Notes: generated by a model from the letters alone, not told the origin. Counted from the first letter of the stretch, positions 29,719-39,444 are shown. The stretch: 64,000 nt of DNA from Alkalibacterium sp. MB6 (GCF_009935905.1 NZ_PREX01000008.1:24567-88566), one strand, 5' to 3'. A program made the numbers and translations.

Positions 29719-31113
29719 ATGAGTTTTATTAAAGAGAACTTTATGCTTCAAAATGAAACCGCTGTAAAACTGTATCATACTGTTGCGAAAGATTTACCAA
29801 TTATAGATTACCATTGCCACTTAAGCCCACAGGAAATTGTTGAAGATCATGTATTTGAAGACATTACTGAATTATGGCTAGCAGGCGACCACTACAAATG
29901 GCGTGCTATGCGAGCAAATGGTGTGCCGGAAAGTCACATCACTGGTGATGCATCATCGAAAGAGAAATTCAAAGCGTGGGCAGAGACCGCTGAAGTGTCT
30001 GTTGGGAATCCTTTATTTCACTGGACTCATCTTGAAATGAAAGAATATTTTGGCATAGAAGAACTCCTAACCAAAAACAACTGGGAAACTCTTTATGAAG
30101 AAATGAACCGTCAATTAAAAGAAAACAAGTTGACAGCTCGTGAACTGATTAAGCGTTCCAACGTCGAATTCATTGGGACGACGGATACGCCTTTTGACAG
30201 CTTAGACGAACATAAGCAAATTGCTGAAGATGAAACCTTTGATGTAACGGTTGCACCATCCTTCAGACCGGATGAACTCTATAAGCTTACACCGATTGAT
30301 TTGAAACGATTGGAAGAGTTGACCGGAAAAACGGCTGATACTTATGAAGCACTTCGTACGATTATAGAAGACCGAGTTGATTACTTTGACCAACGAGGCG
30401 CATTAATTTCTGATCATGGCATTCAATACGTGGTGTATGCTGAAGCAACTGACGAAGAAATTGAACGTATTTTCCAAAAATTAAAAGGAGAAGAAACCTT
30501 ATCCTTAGACGAAAGTGACAAATGGATTACTCGACTGCTCGTGGATTTATCAAAAATGTATGCGGACAGAAACTGGATCATGCAAATTCACTTTGGAGCC
30601 ATTAGAAGCACGAACACCCGTCTATCTAGTCAGTTAGGTCCTAATATCGGCGTGGATTCCATTGCGGACCAGTCTTATTTGGCTGAAAAATTAAACCAGT
30701 TGTTGGACGCGATGGATAAAGAAGGCCACTTACCAAAAACGATTGTATATAATTTAAATCCAGAATATAATCACATTGTGGCTAGTGCTACAGCCAACTT
30801 TCAAGCGAATAACGAGGGCGTTAAAGGTAAAGTACAATTCGGAGCCGGTTGGTGGTTTAATGACACAGAAAAAGGCATGTTAAGACAAATGGAAACCTTA
30901 GCTGATCACGGCTTACTCAACCATTTTGTGGGTATGTTAACAGACTCGCGCAGTTTTGTCTCTTATCCCCGTCATGATTACTTTAGACGTATTTTCTGTA
31001 ACTACGTCGGCGAAGAAGTCGAGCAAGGCAAGTTCCCAAATAGCGAACCGATGTTAAAACAATTAGTAGAAAACGTCTGCTATTATAACGCCAAACGCTA
31101 CTTTACAAAATAA
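29719..31113 (+). CDS. uxaC: Uronate isomerase
   Basis: A 464-residue amidohydrolase-fold enzyme that interconverts glucuronate/fructuronate and galacturonate/tagaturonate. The N-terminus has the metal site IIDYHCHLSP; FIGTTDTPFDSL, MQIHFGAIRSTN and MLTDSRSFVSYPRHDYFRR are typical of UxaC. It has its own ribosome site (GGAGGG) and terminator. No other hexuronate genes (uxuA, uxuB, kdgK) are beside it, so the rest of the pathway must be elsewhere or missing. Confidence 0.93.
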   Translation: MSFIKENFMLQNETAVKLYHTVAKDLPIIDYHCHLSPQEIVEDHVFEDITELWLAGDHYKWRAMRANGVPESHITGDASSKEKFKAWAETAEVSVGNPLFHWTHLEMKEYFGIEELLTKNNWETLYEEMNRQLKENKLTARELIKRSNVEFIGTTDTPFDSLDEHKQIAEDETFDVTVAPSFRPDELYKLTPIDLKRLEELTGKTADTYEALRTIIEDRVDYFDQRGALISDHGIQYVVYAEATDEEIERIFQKLKGEETLSLDESDKWITRLLVDLSKMYADRNWIMQIHFGAIRSTNTRLSSQLGPNIGVDSIADQSYLAEKLNQLLDAMDKEGHLPKTIVYNLNPEYNHIVASATANFQANNEGVKGKVQFGAGWWFNDTEKGMLRQMETLADHGLLNHFVGMLTDSRSFVSYPRHDYFRRIFCNYVGEEVEQGKFPNSEPMLKQLVENVCYYNAKRYFTK

Positions 31114-31115
31114 TG

Positions 31116-31163
31116 ATACCCCTTATTAGTCATTCGTTACCGAAGGCGGCTAATAGGGGTATG
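31116..31163 (+). terminator. Terminator after uxaC
   Basis: ATACCCCTTATTAG pairs with CTAATAGGGGTAT across a 20-base loop, followed by GTTTCATTT. Confidence 0.7.
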
Positions 31164-31204
31164 TTTCATTTACAAAGGAAGCAATAAGTTCATAGAATGA
31201 GCAG

Positions 31205-31275
31205 GTTATTCTACGAACTCAATAACAAACCCGTTGCTTAATCGTAGAATGGAAGATTAATTGAACGAACCCAAC
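31205..31275. repeat. Degenerate tandem hairpin locus R6
   Basis: ATTCTACGA...TCGTAGAAT forms one hairpin containing ACGAACTCAATAAC at 31213, and the related ACGAACCCAACTAG is at 31265, again 52 bp away. It shares TTCTACGAACTCA with locus R2. The rest of the gap 31276-31411 shows only AT-rich promoter-like sequence. Confidence 0.5.
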
Positions 31276-31411
31276 TAGCATTTAACTCAGACATCGTCTA
31301 ATACAGCGTTAGTCCAGTTAATCACTGAATATAATATAGTAATCTAAGCGCTTCATTTTTATACTATCAATAAATAGACCGTACGTGCAGCTATACATTA
31401 GGAGGATAGGG

Positions 31412-31819
31412 ATGAAGAAGATACTCGTTGGATTAATGTTAAGTTTTTCACTACTCATCGTGGGCTGTAATCCACCGCAACCTGAGTTAAAAGGTGGTTA
31501 TCAGAGTGATAAGCATTACAGTGGTCACATGGTTCAACTCTCTTTTCAACCTGAAGATGACACCTTTGTTTACTACATTGATAACCGAGAAGTGGATAAA
31601 GGAACCTATGCTTTGAAAGAACCATGGGTATATGAATTGAATGGTGACAATCAAGCGATTGACATCCACCTATCCACAGACAATTCATTTGCCCTTTATA
31701 TTAATCAACTAAATGGGAATGACCCCATTATAATGAACAATTTAGGAGATGTACCTGTGTACTTTGGTACAGAGTTCGATGACGTTGAAGAATATGAAGG
31801 TTTATTAAATGAAGAATAA
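31412..31819 (+). CDS. Small lipoprotein of unknown function
   Basis: A 135-residue exported protein. The signal peptide ends in lipobox IVGC (Cys18), followed by NPPQPELKGGYQSDKHYSG. The remainder looks like a small beta-rich domain with an acidic C-terminus. The ATG at 31412 has a perfect GGAGG just upstream. I recognise no family. It converges with another small lipoprotein gene at 31878-32249. Confidence 0.7.
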   Translation: MKKILVGLMLSFSLLIVGCNPPQPELKGGYQSDKHYSGHMVQLSFQPEDDTFVYYIDNREVDKGTYALKEPWVYELNGDNQAIDIHLSTDNSFALYINQLNGNDPIIMNNLGDVPVYFGTEFDDVEEYEGLLNEE

Positions 31820-31823
31820 TGGC

Positions 31824-31866
31824 AAAATCAGCTCCAATCCCTTGTGAGGAATTGAAGCTGGTTTTA
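31824..31866. terminator. Bidirectional terminator between two lipoprotein genes
   Basis: AAAATCAGCT pairs with AGCTGGTTTT (one G-U pair), with the inner CAAT/ATTG extending the stem; T-runs face both ways. Confidence 0.65.
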
Positions 31867-31877
31867 TAGTTCACACA

Positions 31878-32249
31878 TTAGCCTTCTACATTTGCTAAAT
31901 AAGGGATCAATTCACCATCAACATCTGCGAGCAAGATATCGCTTCGACCGGAGGCAGAATAAATGAGTGTACCGATGGGTAACTGATTAGCTGTTCCGTT
32001 CTCAAAGGCGTCAGAATTACCTGTTTGATGGGTTATTTCAGTGACTTGATCATCAGCAGTTAAATGCAGCTCTTCTACCCAATCAGCGTGTGCTTTGTAA
32101 ATGATGTTCTCATGCTGAAAAATATCTGCTTCAGGATCTAAACGTAACACCTCTTCAGCATCTATTATTGATGTATTTTCTGTGATTGAAGCGCAAGAAA
32201 CCAAACTAAAAACAATACTGACTAATAAAACTATACGAATAAATTTCAT
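31878..32249 (-). CDS. Small lipoprotein of unknown function
   Basis: A 123-residue exported protein with lipobox LVSC (Cys19) after a hydrophobic signal. The mature part is acidic (DAEEVLRLDPEADIFQHENI) and has ILLADVDGELIPYLAN near the end. No family recognised. Ribosome site GGAGGT lies upstream on the minus strand. Confidence 0.65.
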   Translation of the reverse strand: MKFIRIVLLVSIVFSLVSCASITENTSIIDAEEVLRLDPEADIFQHENIIYKAHADWVEELHLTADDQVTEITHQTGNSDAFENGTANQLPIGTLIYSASGRSDILLADVDGELIPYLANVEG

Positions 32250-32488
32250 TATTTACCTCCAGTATTTAATCATAGGGATATGGTTAGTATAGAGCAGAAG
32301 TGAATCATGATCAATTTGAAAGGGTATACATTTAAATGTTTAAATCGGATTATCTAGTTAATTTAGTAATAACACATTTAGCTTTACTAGTATTAAACTA
32401 ACTCGATGATTAGTGTTGATGCTCTTCCTACACAAAAAGTAAGTAGAATTTCACTCTAAATTTGTCCAAAAAATGAATGGAATTCACT

Positions 32489-32505
32489 TGTAATCTAACT
32501 GTAAC
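32489..32505 (+). promoter_or_regulatory. WalR-type box before the M23 hydrolase gene
   Basis: TGTAATCTAACTGTAAC contains two TGTAAY hexamers separated by five bases, the direct-repeat site of the essential WalR/VicR response regulator. It lies 117 bases before the GTG start of a cell-wall hydrolase, the usual kind of WalR target. The rest of the 373-base gap 32250-32622 is AT-rich with no gene visible. Confidence 0.6.
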
Positions 32506-32622
32506 CTGAAATATAACAGGTAATCGCTAATGAGATGGTAATATAGGTGACAAGAGCAAAACGAAATTTATTTATTGATTATTGACTATTATAAGACTAT
32601 CGCTAAAAGTTGGAGGATTAAC

Positions 32623-34266
32623 GTGAAGAAAAAGATTATTGCTGGTATTGTTTCGACTATGTTAATTGGAATAGTGTCACCGTCGTATCAAGCTGTTGTA
32701 TCAGCTGAAACGAACTTGGATGAACTAATAGAAGAAAAAGAGAATGTCGAGAACCGTTCGTCTGAATTGAACTCAGTTATTGAAAGTACTGAAAGTGAAA
32801 TGTCAGCATTGGAAGCGGAAAGACAAGAACTAGAGCAACATATTCAGTCTTTGCAAATTCGCATCTCTGAATTAATGGAAGATTTAACTGCACAAAGTGA
32901 CTTACTTGAAAAAACAACTCAAGAAATTGAACGATTAAATGAAGAAATTGATGTACTAAATGTACTCATTGAACAGCGTAATGATAAACTAATGCAGCAA
33001 GCGCGTGCAACTCAGACTCAATGGAACCCTGAAAATATCATACATATGATTTTGTCAGCTGAATCGGTATCTGATTTAATTAGCAGAGTCGGCATCATTG
33101 GTCAATTGGTTTCAGCCAACCGTTCAATCGTAGAAGCACAAATGAGAGATCAACAAGCGGTGATGGAAGCTGAAGCTCAAGTCCAAGAAGAACGCGTACA
33201 GGTCGAGACACTTTTAACTGAAATGGAAGCAACACGTGACGAATTAACTGTTCAACAAATTCAGTTAGACAATGAAATTATGTATGTAGCTGAACGCTAT
33301 CAAATGAACGCAAAAGAAAAAGATCAATTTGTCAGCGAGCAATACGCTTTGGCGCAACAAGCAATGAAGTTGTCAAATGATATAGAAGTTGAAGAAGAGC
33401 GTCTTGCAGAAGAAGCACGATTAGCAGAAGAAGCCCGCTTGGCAGAGGAAGCAAGACTTGCTGAAATAGCCAGACAAGAAGAGTTGGCTCGTATTGCTGA
33501 GGAAGAAGCCCGTGCAGCAGAAGAGGCTGAGAGAAGAGCTGAAGCCGAAAGAAAAGCTCAGGCAGAAGAAGCTGACAGAAAAGCAGCAGAAGAGCGCCAA
33601 TTGGCAGTGACGACACGTCGACGAAAAGAAAATGAAGAACGCGCTCAGGCTCAGTCAAAAGCTGAAGAGGAAGCGAATCGTCAAGCTCAAGCAACCGAAC
33701 AACAACGAGCAGAAGAAGCAAGAAGACAAGCTCAAGCGGCTGAACAACAGCGAGCAGAAGCTGCCAGAAGAGAAGCAGCAAGACAACAAGCAGAAGCTCA
33801 AGCAAGTAAGGAAAAAGAAGAAGCAGAACGCGCGGCGAGTACACCAGCTCCGACCCCAGCACCCGCGCCCGCTGCATCTTCAACGACTTTCTTTAGACCG
33901 GCTAATGGAGCAGTAACGTCCCGTTATGGTAATCGTTGGCACCCAGTTCACGGTGGTTACCGTCTACATGCTGGAATTGATTTCCGGGGTGGCGGTTCTA
34001 TCTATGCAGCTGACAGTGGTCGAGTAAGAACTGTTTCTTATGATAGAGGATGGGGTTATTACATCCGAATTGATCATGGAAATGGGTTAGAAACATTGTA
34101 TGCCCACTTACAACCTAATATTGTCGTATCGGTAGGTCAAAATGTGTCAAGAGGACAAACGATTGGCACAATGGGAACCACTGGGACATCTACTGGTGTT
34201 CACTTACACTTTGAAGTACGTCAAAATGGTCGTCTAACAAATCCTGCGCCATTTTTAGGATTATAA
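32623..34266 (+). CDS. Secreted coiled-coil M23 peptidoglycan hydrolase
   Basis: A 547-residue exported protein. A signal peptide (about 1-30, ending VVSAE) is followed by a long N-terminal coiled coil (about 30-245), a highly charged Ala/Glu/Arg stretch with four consecutive RLAEEA-like hexads (about 250-405) that should form a single long helix, a Pro/Ala linker, and an M23 endopeptidase domain (about 425-547). Zinc-site residues are His449 and Asp453 in RLHAGID and His529 in HLHFEV. The layout resembles PcsB/EnvC-type proteins controlled by FtsEX and WalR, although PcsB itself ends in a CHAP domain. The GTG at 32623 has TGGAGGA upstream. Confidence 0.88.
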   Translation: MKKKIIAGIVSTMLIGIVSPSYQAVVSAETNLDELIEEKENVENRSSELNSVIESTESEMSALEAERQELEQHIQSLQIRISELMEDLTAQSDLLEKTTQEIERLNEEIDVLNVLIEQRNDKLMQQARATQTQWNPENIIHMILSAESVSDLISRVGIIGQLVSANRSIVEAQMRDQQAVMEAEAQVQEERVQVETLLTEMEATRDELTVQQIQLDNEIMYVAERYQMNAKEKDQFVSEQYALAQQAMKLSNDIEVEEERLAEEARLAEEARLAEEARLAEIARQEELARIAEEEARAAEEAERRAEAERKAQAEEADRKAAEERQLAVTTRRRKENEERAQAQSKAEEEANRQAQATEQQRAEEARRQAQAAEQQRAEAARREAARQQAEAQASKEKEEAERAASTPAPTPAPAPAASSTTFFRPANGAVTSRYGNRWHPVHGGYRLHAGIDFRGGGSIYAADSGRVRTVSYDRGWGYYIRIDHGNGLETLYAHLQPNIVVSVGQNVSRGQTIGTMGTTGTSTGVHLHFEVRQNGRLTNPAPFLGL

Positions 34267-34274
34267 TAAAATAA

Positions 34275-34314
34275 AAAACTCTGTTCGCTGATAATAGCGA
34301 GCAGAGTTTTTTGG
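34275..34314 (+). terminator. Terminator after the M23 gene
   Basis: AAACTCTG.TCGCT pairs with AGCGAGCAGAGTTT, followed by TTT; it may also serve the convergent minus-strand genes. Confidence 0.8.
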
Positions 34315-34315
34315 T

Positions 34316-34783
34316 TTATGGCAGATAACGCTTATCTTTAATGTCAAAGGCTCGTTTTGAAAAGGCTTGAACAATACCACTGTTCACAGAGAGTCCTAAA
34401 GCAATCGCTCCTGAAATTAAAAAGGTTTCTGTCCCAGCAGTTAAAGCGCTGGACGTATTGCCCTCAATAAACATGCGCATCATGGTATAAGCGGATCCAC
34501 CGGGTACCATTGGAATAATACCTGGTATAGCGAAGACGATGACTGGCATTTTAAAACGGCGAGCGCACCATTGACTTAAAAAGGCGACAATAAAGGAGGC
34601 TGCTCCAGCACCTACAAACAAATGTGTTTCAACTTGAACCGATAAAAAGTAATAGACAATCCAGCCGGCAGCTCCTGATAAGCTCGATGCTAATATCGTC
34701 CGGCTAGGCACATTGTACAGCACACCAAATCCAAAGGCAGCCAAAAAAGCCGCTCCGAACAATGATAAGTATTCTAAAAACAT
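34316..34783 (-). CDS. ThrE-type exporter subunit, small (YjjB-like)
   Basis: A 155-residue membrane protein with four to five helices, matching the short half of split threonine/serine exporters (DUF3815). The conserved IPGIIPMVPGGSAYTMMRMF segment is visible. It lies 19 bases after its partner at 34803-35561 and has GAAAGGAG upstream. The pair together makes a complete ThrE-like transporter, probably exporting small neutral amino acids; substrate unverified. Confidence 0.82.
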   Translation of the reverse strand: MFLEYLSLFGAAFLAAFGFGVLYNVPSRTILASSLSGAAGWIVYYFLSVQVETHLFVGAGAASFIVAFLSQWCARRFKMPVIVFAIPGIIPMVPGGSAYTMMRMFIEGNTSSALTAGTETFLISGAIALGLSVNSGIVQAFSKRAFDIKDKRYLP

Positions 34784-34802
34784 AAGGATCTCCTTTCACG
34801 AG

Positions 34803-35561
34803 CTATAAAAATGCAATAACCATAGCTATCCCAATTCCAATAGCTCCGGCAGTAATGAGGGCTTTACCCACAACAGCGACTCCAGCTACTAAGTGGCCAG
34901 CCATTAAATCTCTAAAACTATTAGTGATAGCCATTCCTGGTACCATTGACATGACGCTACCGACGATGATGGTATCGACATTCTGTCCAAAACCGACTGA
35001 AGTAAAAAAGACAACAAGTAATCCGATGAAAAAGGAAGCCACCATTTCTGCGAAAAAACTGACATTTGTTACTTTGTTAACTGATTCAAAAAGATAATGG
35101 CCCAAGGTTCCGGCTACAAAAGCTGGAAGAAAATCAATGAATTGCCCACCGAATAACAAGGCGAAGCCAGCACAAGATAAACCAATCGCCAAGTTACGTT
35201 GGAGACGGTTAAAGTTCAGTGGTGTAGCATCAATTCGAAGCAGTTTTTTGATGACTATTTCGGGGGCTAATGGCCTTGCTGCCAACTGTCTAGATAAATC
35301 ATTGACCATTGATACTTTTTCCAAATTTGTTATCGTTTCGTTCATACGAAGGAGTTCCGTATGGTCTTGCCCGTCATCTCCTTGCACCGTCAAAATAAGA
35401 GCGGTCGGAATGACGAAAACATTCACATATTTTAACTGATAACTTTTAGCTATACGGTATAAGGTGTCTTCGACTCGATAAGTCTCTGCACCATTTTCAA
35501 GCATCACTCGTCCGGCTTCTACGCAGACGTCTAAAATTCTTGCAACGGGATATTGCTGCAT
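34803..35561 (-). CDS. ThrE-type exporter subunit, large (YjjP-like)
   Basis: A 252-residue protein with a hydrophilic N-terminal domain (about 1-115, with ENGAETYRVEDTLYRI, a hallmark of DUF1212) followed by five membrane helices and the motif SMVPGMAITNSFRDLMAGH. It is the large half of a split threonine/serine exporter. Ribosome site GGAGGG is seven bases from the ATG. Confidence 0.85.
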   Translation of the reverse strand: MQQYPVARILDVCVEAGRVMLENGAETYRVEDTLYRIAKSYQLKYVNVFVIPTALILTVQGDDGQDHTELLRMNETITNLEKVSMVNDLSRQLAARPLAPEIVIKKLLRIDATPLNFNRLQRNLAIGLSCAGFALLFGGQFIDFLPAFVAGTLGHYLFESVNKVTNVSFFAEMVASFFIGLLVVFFTSVGFGQNVDTIIVGSVMSMVPGMAITNSFRDLMAGHLVAGVAVVGKALITAGAIGIGIAMVIAFL

Positions 35562-35813
35562 ACCGATCCCTCCTTGTCCTTAAATAAAGTATTCCAATAG
35601 CTCTAGTATAACGATTTATATAAATTAAAGCGAATCACATTTGACATTAAGAATCATTTAAAACGCTTTAGTATCAGCTTATAATTGACAGATTGATGGA
35701 AAGCCTTTTCTTTTAAGAATTCTAGCTAATAAGTATGTTAAAATAGAAAGGTTGATTGCGCGGTGAAAGATTACCACTCGTTTTAATCTGGGACGACAAG
35801 CAGGAGGGTTACT

Positions 35814-37595
35814 GTGAAAGATAAATTAACGACATTGAAACACTATTATGGCTATACTAGTTTTCGACCTGGACAAGAAGAACTAATCGATGCGATTATG
35901 AACGGAAAGGATGTAGTCGGCGTCATGCCAACCGGAGGCGGGAAGTCTTTATGCTACCAAATACCAGCTCTATGTATGGAAGGCATCACTTTGGTTATTT
36001 CCCCTCTCATTTCACTGATGAAAGACCAAGTAGATGGTTTATTGACGATGGGAGTGAGGGCGGACTTTTTAACCAGTCAAATGAACATGGAAGAACAAAA
36101 TAATACATTGAGAAAAGCAGTTGCCGGCCAATTAGATTTATTATATGTCTCCCCTGAGCGACTGGAAAATGACTATTTCTTGTCATACGTCAGTCGAATG
36201 ACTGTCAATTTGATTGCAGTCGATGAGGCGCACTGTATATCCCAGTGGGGTCATGACTTTAGACCAAGTTATCAGTCCATTCCAAACGTGAGACGTATGT
36301 GTTCAAATAATCCGCCATTTGCGGCCTTTACAGCAACGGCTACAAAAAAAGTAAGGGAAGACATGGTTAACCAGTTGCACCTTCAAGAGCCCTATCAATT
36401 CACTGCCAGTTTTGATCGGCCAAATCTGACTTTTTCAATTGTCCATCCGAAAAAGAAGCAACAGGAACTGTTATCTATTTTAAAAGATAATGAAACAAGT
36501 ATTATTTACTGCAATACACGGAAAAATGTCGAGCGCGTGCATCAGTTTCTTAATAAAAAAGGCTTTGCGGCGGGTTACTATCATGCGGGAATTGAACATG
36601 ACGAGCGTAATCGCCAGCAAGAGGACTTTTTATATGATAAAACGACGATTATTGTGGCGACAAATGCCTTTGGTATGGGAATTGACAAGTCAAATGTTCG
36701 TCGGGTGATTCATTATAATCTGCCACTGGATATGGAAAGTTATTATCAAGAAGCAGGCCGTGCTGGACGTGACGGGGTACCCGCAGAAGCGATACTCTTT
36801 TATTCCAGTCAGGATATCATTACGAATAACTTGCTGATTGAACAAGGCAATCACCCTCATGCAAAAAAGAACTTGAACACCATGATTACCTATTGTAAAA
36901 CAGGTCAATGTTTACGTCGACGTATTTTGAATTATTTTGATGAAGAGACAGAGTGGCAGACATGCGACAATTGCTCGAACTGTAATGGTGAAACGGAAAC
37001 AATCAATGTCACCGAAGCCTGTCAAAAAATCCTGTCAAATATCTACCGTATGAAGCAATTATACGGAATGGGCTTGGTTTCAGATGTATTAAGAGGAAAG
37101 GAGATCGCTCGAATCAAACAACTAAGTTTTGATCAGCTTTCGACCTTTGGTATTATGTCTGACTATTCGGATAATGAAATAAAAGACATCATTGCTTTGA
37201 TGGTGAGTGAACAGTATTTGCAAGTAGGGGGAAATCAGTATCCTATCCTGACTTTTACTGGAAAAACGTCAGAATTACTCAAAGGCACTGTCCAGCTTTA
37301 TATGATGAAGCCTGTTAAAAAAGAACCGGTTAAGGTGATGCAAAACAATCAAGACTATGATGAGGAGTTGTTTGAAGAGTTAAGGGCCTTAAGAAAATCA
37401 ATCGCCCAAGAGATTGGGAAACCACCCTTTGTCGTGTTCTCAGATAAGAGTCTCATTGATATGGCGGCTACACCTCCATCAAATACGCAAGAATTTTTAT
37501 CGGTTCATGGAGTCGGTGAAGCTAAGTTAGACCGCTATGGTGATGCATTTTTAGAGCTGATTTCGACTTACCAAGAAGGTAAAGCAACATCTTAA
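35814..37595 (+). CDS. recQ: RecQ-family ATP-dependent DNA helicase
   Basis: A 593-residue 3'-5' helicase for recombination and fork repair. Visible elements are the RecQ N-terminal motif FRPGQEELIDAI, Walker A MPTGGGKSL, AVDEAHCISQWGHDFR, the helicase C-terminal QEAGRAGRDG, a four-Cys zinc site (CLRRRILNYFDE...CDNCSNC), winged helix, and a C-terminal HRDC domain (LRALRKSIAQE). The start is GTG after GGAGGG. It is followed 85 bases later by dsdA, with no functional link. Confidence 0.92.
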   Translation: MKDKLTTLKHYYGYTSFRPGQEELIDAIMNGKDVVGVMPTGGGKSLCYQIPALCMEGITLVISPLISLMKDQVDGLLTMGVRADFLTSQMNMEEQNNTLRKAVAGQLDLLYVSPERLENDYFLSYVSRMTVNLIAVDEAHCISQWGHDFRPSYQSIPNVRRMCSNNPPFAAFTATATKKVREDMVNQLHLQEPYQFTASFDRPNLTFSIVHPKKKQQELLSILKDNETSIIYCNTRKNVERVHQFLNKKGFAAGYYHAGIEHDERNRQQEDFLYDKTTIIVATNAFGMGIDKSNVRRVIHYNLPLDMESYYQEAGRAGRDGVPAEAILFYSSQDIITNNLLIEQGNHPHAKKNLNTMITYCKTGQCLRRRILNYFDEETEWQTCDNCSNCNGETETINVTEACQKILSNIYRMKQLYGMGLVSDVLRGKEIARIKQLSFDQLSTFGIMSDYSDNEIKDIIALMVSEQYLQVGGNQYPILTFTGKTSELLKGTVQLYMMKPVKKEPVKVMQNNQDYDEELFEELRALRKSIAQEIGKPPFVVFSDKSLIDMAATPPSNTQEFLSVHGVGEAKLDRYGDAFLELISTYQEGKATS

Positions 37596-37680
37596 GGATA
37601 GTTCTTTTTTGACCAGCCTATATATGCTACAATCAAAAAGGCGTATCCATATCAATCGTGAGAGAAAGGGAGACACGAAT

Positions 37681-39027
37681 GTGACTAACAAACATAAATT
37701 AGATTTTACGAAGTATCCACTATTAAATACGATTAAACAAGGGCAAGAAGTTTTTTGGAAGAACCCTATGTTATTGAAAACGGAAGAAGCTACAAACCAA
37801 ACGGCGTATTCGGTTAAAGACATTGAAGATGCTGAAGCGCGTTTGCAACGATTTGCTCATTTTATACGTGTCGCTTATCCAGAAACAGAAGACACGAAAG
37901 GCATTATTGAATCACCTCTATCTGACATTACCGATATGAAACAATACCTTAACAGTGTAAATGAGTCGACAGTGGAAGGTCAATTCCTACTTAAACGGGA
38001 TGACTTGCTGCCGATTTCTGGAACGATTAAAGCACGTGGAGCGATTTACGAGGTATTAAAACATGCTGAAACACTAGCTCTAAAAGAGGGTCTATTAAAG
38101 GATATCCATGATGATTACGCTTTGTTTGCCAGCGAGGCATTCCAGCGCTTTTTCTCTGATTACACTATAGCGGTTGGAACGACTGGGAATTTAGGCATTA
38201 GTGTCGGAACTATGGGTCGGCAATTAGGCTTTAACGTAACGGTTCACATGTCTGTTGAAGCAAAACAATGGAAGAAAGATTATCTGCGTGAAAAAGGTGT
38301 GAACGTTATTGAGCATGACACGGACTTTTCAAAAGCAGTTGAAAATGGCCGAGCAGAATCTGATGCTGATCCAAAAAGCTACTTCGTTGATGATGAACAT
38401 TCCGTTGAATTGTTCCTTGGCTACACAGTTGGTGGAATGAGAATGAAAAAACAATTGACTGAACAAGGCATTACAGTAGATGCGGATCATCCGTTATTCA
38501 TGTATCTACCATGCGGTATTGGAGGCTCTCCTGGCGGAATCACATTCGGTCTGAAACAGGCTTTTGGTGAACACGTCCACTGTTTCTTTGCCGAGCCGAC
38601 TAAAATGCCAAGCATGCTGATGGGCTTGTCTACTGAACAGTACGACAATGTCTCTGTTTTTGATTTGGAACTAGGTGGTTTGACTATTGCTGATGGTTTA
38701 GCCGTGCCTCGTACATCCGGTTTAGTAGCGAAGTTAATGAAGAACTTATTCAGTGGCGGCTATTCTGTGAAGGATGAGGTCTTTAAAGGTTTGCTTCACC
38801 GCTTGTATGAAGAAGAAGGAGTTTTCCTTGAGCCGGCTGCTGTAGCAGGACTGATTGGACCGTATCGAATGCTTAGTTCTGAAGATGGTCAAGCATACCT
38901 TGAAGAAAACAAACTGACTTCTAAATTAGCTAATGCTACTCACATTGCATGGGCTACCGGCGGATCAATGGTACCTGTAAAAGATCGAGAAGCATTTTTA
39001 GAAGATGCTGCACGCTATCCGTTATAA
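37681..39027 (+). CDS. dsdA: D-serine ammonia-lyase
   Basis: PLP-dependent D-serine dehydratase of 448 residues, releasing pyruvate and ammonia. The PLP lysine is Lys117 in SGTIKARGAIYE; VGTTGNLGISVG binds the phosphate of PLP and YLPCGIGGSPGGITFG is typical of DsdA. The start is the GTG at 37681, with AAAGGGAG before it; reading from further upstream adds a tail absent from the family. No D-serine transporter or regulator is nearby. Confidence 0.92.
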   Translation: MTNKHKLDFTKYPLLNTIKQGQEVFWKNPMLLKTEEATNQTAYSVKDIEDAEARLQRFAHFIRVAYPETEDTKGIIESPLSDITDMKQYLNSVNESTVEGQFLLKRDDLLPISGTIKARGAIYEVLKHAETLALKEGLLKDIHDDYALFASEAFQRFFSDYTIAVGTTGNLGISVGTMGRQLGFNVTVHMSVEAKQWKKDYLREKGVNVIEHDTDFSKAVENGRAESDADPKSYFVDDEHSVELFLGYTVGGMRMKKQLTEQGITVDADHPLFMYLPCGIGGSPGGITFGLKQAFGEHVHCFFAEPTKMPSMLMGLSTEQYDNVSVFDLELGGLTIADGLAVPRTSGLVAKLMKNLFSGGYSVKDEVFKGLLHRLYEEEGVFLEPAAVAGLIGPYRMLSSEDGQAYLEENKLTSKLANATHIAWATGGSMVPVKDREAFLEDAARYPL

Positions 39028-39033
39028 ATAGAA

Positions 39034-39069
39034 GAGTCTGAGGCAACTATGTCTCGGACTTTTTTTTTT
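39034..39069 (+). terminator. Terminator after dsdA
   Basis: AGTCTGAG pairs with CTCGGACT (one G-U pair), followed by nine T. Confidence 0.88.
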
Positions 39070-39190
39070 ACACGTAAATAAAATAAAGCCTGAATCCCAA
39101 CCTTTTAGTTGAAGTGAAAGAGAAAAAAACGGTATGATAGAAGGAAGAAACTGATTGTAGGACATACAGCTAGGGGAGAGTAAGAGATTA

Positions 39191-39370
39191 ATGAAGAAGT
39201 ATAAACGTATACCACAACACGTTGGTGTCATCCCTGATGGCAATCTGAGATGGGCTGTTGGACAAGGATTAGGCAAACAAGATGGCTATAAGTATGGTAT
39301 AGGCCCTGGCTTAAAATTATATGAGGCCCTTTCTTGGTATCAAGAAACAGATGTCACACTTGGTGGGTAA
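39191..39370 (+). pseudogene. Truncated undecaprenyl-diphosphate-synthase-like fragment
   Basis: A 59-residue reading frame starting MKKYKRIPQHVGVIPDGN and continuing LRWAVGQGLGKQDGYKYG. This is the N-terminal substrate-binding segment of UppS-type cis-prenyltransferases, whose family pattern is IPxHVAxIMDGNGRWA. A full enzyme has about 250 residues; here the frame stops soon after a helix resembling the second family helix, and I see no continuation in any frame before 39445. It keeps a good ribosome site (GGGGAGAG), so a short peptide could still be made. Most likely the remnant of a decayed uppS paralog. Confidence 0.65.
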
Positions 39371-39444
39371 CTGGTTTAATAGATGTCATGTTATAATAGA
39401 GAATAAGCAAGGTATACGAGTATAAATTGGAGGGCTAAGATAAG

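Noticed and set aside
33332..33883. A 183-codon Leu-rich frame opposite the M23 gene
   Set aside because: It is the antisense of the GAA/GCA-rich coiled-coil repeats, a common artefact.
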